Shown here piece by piece: positions 1 through 10,700 of a stretch of DNA of 17,400 nucleotides. Within the stretch, counting starts at the first letter, position 1. Every line of letters starts with the position of its first letter. Under the pieces are notes generated by a model. It was not told where the DNA came from and searched no databases. It saw only the letters and a list, made by a program, of their open reading frames with translations. The DNA comes from Baffinella frigidus (Eukaryota; Cryptophyceae; Cryptomonadales; Baffinellaceae): positions 568,702-586,101 of the forward strand of contig MU646365.1 of assembly GCA_026770585.1 (NCBI GenBank), written 5' to 3'. The translations under genes were made by a program, and so were the position numbers.

Positions 1-26
1 CCACAACAACCCCCCCCCCCCTCCTT

Positions 27-93
27 CTACGGTTCGGCGCGCCAGAGCTTGATAGTCTTATCGACCGAGGCAGAGCACAGCGTGCCGTTGAAC
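27..93 (-). CDS. Exon 25 (terminal): WD40 blade 7 end and stop, residues 628-649
   Basis: FNGTLCSASVDKTIKLWRAE then P and a TAG stop at 27-29. SASVDKTIKLW closes the seventh blade. The acceptor is GTCAG, and its phase completes the Trp codon of exon 24. Two good copies and one decayed copy of this acceptor edge lie in the preceding intron. The 26 bases after the stop include a run of 12-13 G (transcript sense) and no visible polyadenylation signal. Confidence 0.88.
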
Positions 94-3000
94 CTGACGA
101 TTGGGGTTCAGGGTTTAGGGTGACATATTGGAGCTTTATTGCACATAGTACGGCTTATGTTTCAAGGTTCCGGGTTCCGGGTTTAGGTTTCCTGCAGACT
201 GTCAGCACAGCGTGCCGTTGAACCTGATGGATAGGGTTCAGGGTTTAGGGTATCCCTTATGTAATGGCCTGCATGGTTCATTTTTGACCCACTGTCAAAT
301 GAAGAGTTCTTTCACGCTCTGGAGCGCGGGCTGATGAGGGATGATGAGTGATACAGGGGTACCTCGCTCATAAGAAACTGCCCCCCCCATAGGACCACCA
401 TAGGGCCATGGGCATAGGCCTACTGTAGGGTCCTAGGGGGGGGCGGTTTCTTATGAGCGAGGCACCCCTGTAGTCCTGTCGACAGCGTGCCGTTGAACCT
501 GACGATTGAGGTTCAGGGTTTCGGATTCGCTATTGGACCTTTGTTGAACATAGCACGGCTTAGCTTCCAGGGTTTACCGTGCAGGGTTTAGGGTTTAGGG
601 TTCAGGGTTCAGGGTTTAGGGTCTAGGGTTTAGGTTTCAGGGGGTTTATAGCGTTTCAGGTCCCTGCAGGCTGTCATCGCAAGGTGCTGTTCAACATGAT
701 GGTTGGGGTTTAGGGTTTAGGGTTTAGGGTTTAGGGTTTAGGGTTTAGGGTATGGGGTTTAGGGTTTAGGGTTTAGGGTTGAGGGTTTAGGGTTTAGGGT
801 TTAGGGTTTAGGGTTTAGGGTTTGGGGTTCAGGGTTCAGGGTTCAGGGTTTAATTTTTGGGGGTTGGGGTGTGGGGTTTGGGGGTTGGGGTTTGGGGTTT
901 AGGGTTTAGAGTTTAGGGTTTAGGGTTTAGGGTTTAGAGTTTAGGGTTTAGGGTACCATTCGAGAGCAGTCACGTCTGCGGAGTGTCCCTTGAGCAAATC
1001 GAGCACCTGTTTTTGCGGTCAGGGTTTAGAGTTTGGGGCTTGGGGTTTAGAGTTTGGAGTTTGGGTTTTAGGGTCTAGGGTTTAGGTTTTAGGGTTCAGG
1101 GTTCAGGGTTTAGGGTTTAGGGTTGAGGGTTGAGGGTGTAGGGTGTAGGGTGTAGGGTGTAGGGTGTAGGGTGTAGGGTGTAGGGTGTAGGGTGTAGGGT
1201 GTAGGGTGTAGGGTTGATATTTTAGGGTAGGGTCTCTCTCCCCGTACCTTCCAGTTCTTGGGGTCGACGTGCGACGCGTCGAAGACCTTGATATCCTGTG
1301 GAGGCATTCACTTTCAGGGTTGAGGGTTTACGGTTAAGTGCTCAAAGTTTTGGGGTTTGGGTTTCCGGTTCTGGGGTTTGGGTTTCCGGTTTTGGGGTTT
1401 GGGTTTCCGGTTTGGGGTTCAGATTTTCCGGTTCTGGGGTTCGGGTTTCCGGGTTTAGGCTTTCTGGTTCAGGAGGTTGGGTTTGGAACCATAAACCTGG
1501 GGCCTGGGTTTCCGGTTTCCGGTTCCCGGTTCCCGGTTTAGGCTTTCTGGTTCAGGAGGTTGGGTTTGGGACCTGGGCTGAGTCGTGAATCGCACAGTAG
1601 AGGAGGCCGTCCTGGAACAGGATCGGCCATCTGCACCCGTCCAGCACCCTGCGAGAACACAATGTTTCGCGTTAAAAGTGTTATAAAGACGCAACGTTTC
1701 GCTTAACACGCTCCCAGAACGCACCTTTTCGCGTTATAAGGGTCTCGGGGTACAAATCGCACATTGCTGCGGCGACGTTTGGCGTGTTCCTGGTACAAAG
1801 CTGGTACAAACATCGAGAATCAACTGTACGGAAAACGCTTCCCACAAAGTGCGGCGAAGGGAGGGCGCAGACCGGTACAGCCGGCGCGTGGTGATATCCC
1901 AGACCTTGACCGAGTTCGTTCCCGCACACAACACCTGTTGCATCACGATTTCGGGTTGGCGCGGAACTTCGAAAAAATCCGCGCTGACGAGATTTCGGGT
2001 TAGCGCCGAATTGTTCGAGGTCGCGTCAGGGGATCGGGGAATAAACAAACGTTTTTTTTTCTTCATTTGGTGAAATGTTCTGGGCGGGTGGTGCTATATT
2101 GTCATCAAACCGATGTCTACGACAGCATAATTCTTTAGACGGACGCAAAAATATTTGCGATTTTTTATTTTCTGGATTACCCGACCCCTACGGCGCGTGG
2201 TGATGTCTGAGACCTTGACAGTTTTCGCTCCACAGTTGACGGATTTGTACCGCGGACCCAGCGTGTCAACTTACAAACAGACCTGAGGTGAGTTTGTCCC
2301 CGCACACAACATCTGCAGTTTCGCGCGAAAGTTGACGTGTTTATACCGGGAACCCAGCGTGTCAACCTACGAAAAGTCCGTCAACGCGAAAAGTCCGTCA
2401 ACGCCTGTTGGATCACGATTGAACAGTGAGCAACGTGACCACCCCGCCTGAAAGAAGGAAATTTAGGAAGAAATTGGAACAGTCCTTGTTCCAGCCTCGA
2501 TTGGTAGGGTGGGTGTAGGGACCACTGACCCAATCTATGGTGTAGGGCCCAGGGACCACTCACCCAATCCATGCTTTACGGTTGATGGGTTCTGGTTCAG
2601 TTGGGATGACTTACCCAATCCTGCACGAAATCGAGTGCCATGACTGAATCTCCGATGCAGTCGAGCGTTGCAACGTGCTCCAATGTCCTCTGCACACAAA
2701 AGGGACAGGTTATTGGGACCCTTCAGTGTCCCCTGCAAACAAGAGAGACTTTTAATATGGATGGGGAGTGATCACGTCCACGAAAAAGGGTCTACACATA
2801 CGTACGCCCCATGTCCCTGTGCAACCACATGGTGGGCTACGAAGGTTTCGTTGGGGCTGGAATTCAGGGTGTTACGTGACCAAATTGCACCCGAAAATCC
2901 TTGAGTTAATTGCATCAAGACAAGTTGACTTTTGATGAAAGGTTCGTAGTCCACCGTGTGGGTACACATAAGTACGTACCACGTCACAGATCTGTGCAAT

Positions 3001-4683
3001 CATGTCCAGGGAGCCGGTCATGCTGTTCTGGTCACGGGCCAACACGTCCATCTACACGTACATATAAATACACACCACGTCCCTACATAAGTACAAATAA
3101 ATACATGCCGTGTCCCTATAAAAGTAAATTGTATAAAGAAGTACAAATATTTGCACAAATAAATACAAATAAGAACAAATATTTCTACATGTAGGTAGCA
3201 ATAAGTACAAATAAGAACAGATAAGTACGTACCACGTCCCAGATGCGTGCGCTCATGTCCAGGGATCCAGTGATGATCTGCTGGTCAAGGGCGATCACGT
3301 CCCTCCACACGTACAAATCAATACACACATCGTCCCTACATAAGTACAAATAAATACATAGCACGTCCCAACATAAGTAAATTATACAAATACGTACAAA
3401 TATTTATACAAATAAGTAAATATAAGTACAAATAAGTACAAAATAAGTACGTACCACGTCCCAGATGCGTGCGCTCATGTCCAGGGATCCGGTAATGATC
3501 TGCTGGTCACGGGCGATGACGGCCTTGATCCCCAGCTCGTGTCCGGGCGTGGACTGGATGCACGTCCCTGCGTCCGGGCGTGGATTCAGGTTTTCGGACG
3601 TGGTACGTACTTGCTTGCACTTATGTGTACAAATATTTGTACTTGTTTGTACAATTTGCTTGTGTAGGGACAGGTCGCGTCCCTGCTTTTGGACGTGGAG
3701 ACAAGGTAGACGTTCGGGGCACAACCCTCTTATCGCGATAAGAGGGTCGTTCGGGGCACGACCCTCTTATCTTCGTATACGTTGTATACTTGGTGATATA
3801 TGACTCTGGGTAGGTGACTCTCTAGAGCATCTTCTGCGCTCGCGTGTCGCCTCCCAGAGCCAACCAACCCTGAGTCTATCATCGCGATAAGAGGGTCGTT
3901 CGGGGCACGACCCTCTTGCAGATTCAGGGTCAACTGCACCTGTCTCGACTCGTCCACGAGCGCACCTTTCGGGTTTAGGGTGTTCTGCTTGCGATCCAAT
4001 GGTTCCAAGTTCCTGAGTTGAGGAGCACCTGTCGCGACTCGTCCATGCGCGGAACACCTGTCTTCTAAAACCCCAAACCCCAAACCTTAACTCCTAATCC
4101 CCTAACCCCTAAACCTTGAACCCTGAACCCTGGATTCAGGGTCAGGTGCACATGCCTCAACGTCCCACGCGCGTAGCACGCGTTTGCTCGTGCTCCACAC
4201 ACGCGTGCTCCACCAAACGCACGAGCAAACGGGACTCAAGGCTGCAAAAACCAGTATCACGTCCCTAGCACGATGCACATCACGTCCAGGGATACAGATC
4301 CCACGGACGTGCCATGGACGAATTTACATCCTCTACACTTGTAGAGGATGTAAAACCACTTGTGTGCGGTGTTTGCACGAGGGGAAATTAGTTTCGTACC
4401 AGAAACGCCTCTGATTTCATCGAGCCAGGCATTTGAATCAAATGCTCGAAATGCATACTTTTGGCGTCAGAAGTTGCCAAGTTGGCCACTTCAGGCAGAA
4501 TCTGACGCCAAAAGTATGCATTTCGAGCATTTAACTTGAATGCCTGGCGGGATGAAATTAGTCGAGTGCACCTGTCTCGACGTCCCACGCGCGGAGCAGC
4601 GCGGAATCGTCGACGGAAAACAGCCGCGAGTCCTCCATTTGCCCCTGCGCGATCAATCATCCATCAACGTGTGTGATGAATAA

Positions 4684-4714
<31 letters not shown>

Positions 4715-7700
4715 CTGTGTGTGCCTGTCTGTGTCTGTGTGTCTATGTGTCTGCCTGTGTGAGATCAACATCACGTCCCTAGCACAATCGATATCACGCC
4801 CATCGCACGACGGAAAACAGCCGCGAGTCCTGTATTTGCCCCTGCGGGAGATAGCACGTCCGTGAGATCAACATCACGTCCCATGGTACGTCCGTGAGAT
4901 CTATATCACGTCCATGACACATCCGCCAGATCGATATCACGTCCATGGCATGTCCGTCAGATCAATATCACGTCCCTAACACGATTGATATCACAACTGA
5001 AAAGAGGCGCAAGTCCTCCATTTGCTCCTGCGGGCGCCACCGCACGTCCGTGACATCAACATCACGTCCCTAGCACGAGCGATATCACGTCCGTGAGAAC
5101 TGTATCACGCCCATGGACGTGATATGGACCGTGCTAGTGACGTGCCTTGGTCGGATAGCGAAGGGGCAAACGGATCGCGCAATTTCTGGCCTGACTACAG
5201 TTTTGTGCAGTCAAGTCCCCACAGATTGGACACGACTCGTACCAATTTTTGAATATGTACCCGAATGAGAAAAAAAATCCGTTTGCCCCCTCGGTATCCG
5301 ACCAAGGATACTGATCTGAGGGACATGTCATGGACGTGATGTTGATCTCACAGATATACCACGGACGTGATATGGATCGTGCTAGGGACGTGATACTGAT
5401 CTGACGGACATGGCATGGACGTGATGGTGATTTACCGCGGTGACGCGCAGCGCAGCAAGGTCATTGATCGCGAAATTGTTGCCCCCCCCAAAACCCCCAA
5501 ACCCCAACCCTAAACCCCAAACCCTAAACCCCAAACATCAGCACGACCGGGATTCGGGATTAGGATTCCGGGTCTCGAGTTTCAAGTTCCGGGTTTCAGG
5601 CTTAGGGTTCACAGTTTATGGTTCAGATTTTATGAGGGTTTGAGGTTTAGGGTTTCGGGGTTAGGGTTTAGGGATTAGGGTTTAAGGTTTCGGGATTCGG
5701 GAGGGGACCGCGGTGACGCGCAGCGCTGCGAGGTCGTTGATCGCGAAGTTGTTGCCCCTGGTTCCGCGTTATGAGTTTGGGGTTTGAGGTTTGGGGTTTC
5801 GGGGTTTGGGGTTTCGAGTTTCGGGAGTAAGGCTCATGGATTAGCAACTAGGGATTAGGGATTAGGGGGTTTAGGGTTTAGGGTTTAGGGTTTAGGGGTT
5901 AGGGTTGAGGGCTTAGGATTTAGGGGTTTCAGGGTGTAGGGATTAGGTTCAGGGTCCTACCCTCTGAGCATCTTGCGCTCGCAGTGCAAGTCGGAGTTGG
6001 TTTCGGGTTTTAGGGTTTCAGGGTTCTAGGGTGTCAGGTTAAGGGGTTAGGGGTTAGGCCACCCTCCCAACATCGTCCTCGGCTTTAGGGTTTCGGGGTT
6101 TAGGGTGTAGGGTGTAGGGTGTAGGGTGTAGGGTGTAGGTTTAGGGTTGAGGTTTAGGTTTAGGGAGTAGGGTTCTACCCTCCGAGCATCTTGCGTTCGC
6201 AGTGCAAGTCGGAGTTGGTTTCGGGGGTAAAGAGTCTAGGGATTTCCGGGTTTATGGTGTAGGGTCCAGGGTTAAAGGTTAGGCAACCCTCCCCGCATGT
6301 TCCTAGGGTGTAGGGTTACGGTTTAGGGTTTAGGGTTGGGTTACCCCCCCAGCATCTTGCGCTCGCAGTGGAAGTCGGAGTTGTCCCAGATCTTGATCGT
6401 GTCGTCGGGGAACGCCCCACCTGCAATTTCGGGTTTATGATTTTACTATTATTATAATTATTATTTATCGTTAATCAATTATTATTTAATTATTATATTA
6501 TATATTATTTACAATTTGTTGGGCATTGTTATTGTTTATAGTTCATAGTTTAGGGCGACAGGAGCACACCCTGCCACCCTTTAGGGTTTAGGTTTTGGGG
6601 CTTGGGGTTTGAGGACGAGGGTTTAGAGTAGAATGGTATTGGGTGTCGGAGTTGTCCCAGATCTTGATCGTGTCGTAGGGAAACGTCCCGCCTGAGATTT
6701 TGGGGTGAATATTCATCTATTTATTATGCATTATTCATTATTATTATATGTTATTTATCATTATTATTATCATTATTATTTATTATTCATTGTTTATCGT
6801 TTCTTGCTTAGGGGTTAGGGTTAGAGGTGTACACCCTGCCAGGGTTTAGGGATGCAGGGTTGGGGTTTAAGGTTGCGAACGTGAGGGAAGTCGGAGTTGT
6901 CCCAGATCTTGATCGTGTCGTCGGGGAACGCCCCGCCTGAAGGGTTTGAGGTTTCCGGTTTATTACTTATTACTTATTATTATTATTAATATCATGTATT
7001 ATTTGTTATTTACAACGTATATTTTACAATTGATAATTTGCAGTTTATTGTTTAGGGCTAGCAATGTACACCCTGCCACCCTGTAGGGTGAAGGTTTGGG
7101 GTTCGGGGTTTCGGGTTTGTTATTATTTATCGTTAATTTATTATTATTTATACATTTGTTTTTACGTATCATTTATTATTTACTGGGTATGGGTATTGTT
7201 CATAGGTTATTGGGTATAGTTATTGTTTATAGTTTCGGGTTAGAGGTGTACACCCTGCCAGGGGTTAGGGTTTAGGCTCGCAGTGGAAGTCGGAGTTGTC
7301 CCAGATCTAGATCGTGCTCTCGTGTCGTCGGGGAACGCCCCGCCTGTCATTTCGGGTTTCGGGTGTATTATCTATGATTTTATTTATTATTTATTTTTAG
7401 GATTTACAGGCAGGGATATACACCCTGCCAGGGTTGAGGGTTTAGGGTATAGAGTTTGGTTTGGGTTTTCGGGTGCAGGGTTTAGAGTTCAGGGTTCAGG
7501 GTTTAGGGTTGATGATTTCGGGATTCGGGATTCGGGTTCTGGGATTCAGGTTTCGGGTGTCGGATTTCGGTCCAGGGTTCAGACCTGAGAAGACTTTGAG
7601 GGGAATTCCGGCGTGAAGTGCAGGCACAGGACTTCCAGTTTCGGGTTTCGAGATTCGGAGTTTTCGGGATCCGGGATTCGGGTGTCGGGATTCGGATTTT

Positions 7701-10700
7701 TTGGGATCCGGGATCCGGGATTCGGGTGTCAGGTTTCGGGTTCAGACCTGAGCAGACTTGTGAGGGAAACTCCAGCGTAAAGTGGAGGCACAACACTTCG
7801 CCTTTGCAGGTTGAGGACTTACGGTTGAGCGTTCAGGGTGTAGGCTTCGGGATTCGGATTCGGGATTCGGGACCTGAGAAGACTTTTGAGGGGAACTCCG
7901 GCGTGAAGTGGAGGCAGAGGACTTCGCCCGTGTGCGCGCGGAAGGAGTCCAACTCCCCGTCCCCTTGCATCGACCTGGTTCAGTGTTGAGTGTTGAGTGT
8001 TGAGGGTTTATTTGGGGTTCAGAGTTATGGTTTATGGTTTGCTGGTTTCTAGTTTTCTAGTTTATGATTTTGTGGTTTGCGGTTTGTGGTTTGTGGTTTG
8101 TGGTTTGTGGTTTGTGGTTTGTGGTTTGTGGTTTCGGGTTTACCCACCACAGCTTGATCATGCCCACCTCGTCGGCAGACGCGAACTGCCAATCCCTAAA
8201 CGCTACAACCTAAACCCTAAACCCTGAACCCTGACCCCCCCCACTCGACCCTGAATCTACGACGCTGTCAAAACCTAAGCTCTAATCCCTCACCAGAGTT
8301 TGATCATGCCAGCCTCGTCGGCCGAAGCGAGCTGTCGTGTCGACTTGATTCCTGCCATGCAGGTGACTGGCTTCTTGTGCCCGGTGTAGGTCTTGAAGAG
8401 GCGCGGCGTGATGGCGGACATGGCGTTGAGGTCCGCCACTTCCAAATTTCGCCGCGCGTCCCCTGCTGCGCTGTCGGATAGAAGGCCCTGCGCACGTGCA
8501 TTGCATGTCAGCGTTTTATGCGCACGTGCACTTTGTCAGCACTGCACGTGCAATCTGTCAGCGTCCCCCGCCGCACTGTGAGATAGGAGGCCCTGCGCAC
8601 GTGCACTGTGCCAGCGCTGTCTGATAGAAGGCCCTGCAAACGTGGACCGTGTCAGCAGTGTGTCAGCACTGCGCCTGCATTCTGTCAGCATGCCTGCCAG
8701 GTCCCGCCGCGCGTCCTGTCCCCTGCTGAACTGTCGGATAGGAGGCCCTGCGAACGTGTTTTTTGTCAGCACTGAACCTGAATTCGGTCAGCATGCCTGC
8801 ACGTGCGCGTGACATGTCGCGCTGTCTGATAGGAGGCCCTGCGCATGAACATTTTTTGTGAGCACTGCGTGTGTACCATGTCAGCAATGCACTACAATCT
8901 GTCAGCACGGTAGGCTCTTTACATACCTGGATGCCCTGGATCTCGGACGTGGTCGCATAGATGGCTTCTCAGAGCTTCTCTCGGGTGGACCGACTGTTCT
9001 CAAGTTAACATGCTGGGTGTGCGGTACAAATTCGTCAACTTTGGAGCGGAAAAGAACACCTGGATGCCCTCAATCTCGGACGTGGTCGCATAGATGGCTT
9101 CTCGCAGCTTCTCAAAGGGACACGACCGACTATTCTCAAGTTGACAAGCTGGGTGTGCGGTACAAATCCGTCAACTTTGGAGCGGAAAAGAACACCTGGA
9201 TGCTCTGGATTTCCGAGGTAGTTGCATAGATGGCTTCTCGCAGCTTCTTCAAAGGACACGGCCGACTTTTCTCAAGTTGACATGCTGGGTTTCTGGTACA
9301 CATCCGTCAACTTTGGAGATGAAAAGAACACCTGAATGCCCTGGATTTCGGACGTGGTCGCATAGATGGCTTCTCGGAGCTTCTCAAAGGGACACTTCAC
9401 CACGTGATTCTCCAGCCCGAGGCGCGGCCCGTGCCATGTGCACCCTGCGTTTTGGGGTTTAGGGTTTAGGGTTAGGGGTTTAGGGGTAAGGGGTAAGGGG
9501 TTAGGGGTTAGGGGTTAGGGTTAGGGGTTTAGGGGTCAGTGCGAAACAGGAATCAGGGGCAGGACGTGGGACGTGTCAGTACAAATCCGGGACACGATGT
9601 GGGACGATTCAGTAGGAACCAGAGGACATGATGCGGGACGTGCCATTATGAATCCGGGACACGATGTGGGACGTGCCGGTACAAAGTAAGGACACGACAT
9701 ACGGTGACTCTGCAGCCCGCGCGGCCCGTGCCATGTGCACCCTGCGAATCGGACATGGCATGGGACGTGTTAGTACGGATCAGGGACACGATCTAGGACG
9801 TGTCGGTGCAAATTGGGGACATGCCACGGGACGTGTCGGTACAAAGTAAGGACACGACATTAGGTGACTCTGCAGCCCGTGCCATGTGCACCCTCGGGTT
9901 TGGAGTTTGGGGTTTAGGATTTAGGGTTTGGGGTTTGGGGTTTGGGATTTGGGATTTAGGGTTTAGGTTTTAGGTTTTAGGGTTGAGCTTTTAGGGTTTA
10001 GGTGCCATGCACAGCCTGTGTGCATCGGCCGGTTTCGGGGTCAGGGTTTATGGGTTACGGTTTGGGGTTTGGGGTTTGGGGTTTGGGGTTTGGGGTTTGG
10101 GGTTTGGGGTTTGGGGTTATGGGGTTTCAGATTTCAGGTTTGGGGAGAAGGGTTTGGGGTGTCGGGATTAGACCGACGCGCGCGTGCGGACAGTCGATCG
10201 CGAACTTTGAACACGCCACGCTCAGATGCGCCGCCTGAAAAGGGGTGAGACTTTTTCAGCTGTTCTGGGGGTGAGCGGTTTCAGGTCTGTTTGGGGCGTT
10301 AGCGGTAGATAAACCCAAACGTGCCTCCTGGAACTGGGAGAGGGGTTCGTGTCCGATTTGTACCAGGAAAGGTGTGTATACTAGTTGTGTACGATCGGAA
10401 ACACTATACATGTCGTTGTAAAGTCTACACAACTATCGAGCAGGTATAATAGTTGTGTGGGCTGTATATCATGTGTGAATAATTTACAACTGCATATATA
10501 GCGTTTAGGGTTTAGGTGGATGTGGACCTGAACTGTGACGGGAGGTCGCGTCCGCAATACACACACGTCCCGGACTTGTCCGGGTCGTGATCGAGCGCGT
10601 ATAACACTTGTATGCACCACATAATAGTCAAACGGTCTTTACAACTACATGCATAGCGTTTAGGGTCTACAATAGTTGTGTACCCGTATAATAGTTATGC

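Larger units (their letters stand above)
8937..9331 (-). repeat. 136-bp tandem: three extra copies of the exon 13 donor half, each with a 40-bp element
   Basis: Copies start at 8937, 9060 and 9196, and the true exon edge is at 9332 (spacings 123, 136, 136). Two of the three copies read on as KLREAIYATTSEI-(E/Q) with a GTGTTC-type donor; the 8937 copy has an in-frame TGA after KL. None has the zinc-finger half. Each unit also carries one 40-bp inverted-repeat element. Confidence 0.85.

Noticed and set aside
706-955. A chromosome end (true telomere)
   Set aside because: TTTAGGG tracts are short, degenerate, scattered through the whole window and separated by exons of one gene, so they are intronic repeats and not a telomere.
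1573-1630. Shorter exon 22 starting at the CAG at 1631-1633
   Set aside because: It is also in phase, but it would delete VLDGCR and leave WD40 blade 6 too short; the CAG at 1649-1651 gives normal spacing.
3455-3553. Exon 19 starting at the CAG at 3554-3556
   Set aside because: It is out of phase with exon 18, whereas 3567 continues WDVETG-TCIQ in frame.
4683-4865. Plus-strand Cys-Val-rich small protein
   Set aside because: It is translation of a TG microsatellite.
8937-9331. CRISPR-like array because of regular 136-bp spacing
   Set aside because: Units are exon fragments plus an inverted element, there are no unique spacers, and the genome is eukaryotic.
10174-10234. Alternative frame GVFKVRDRLSARA for exon 12
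   Set aside because: It does not join exon 13 in frame and would remove three zinc ligands of the TRAF finger.
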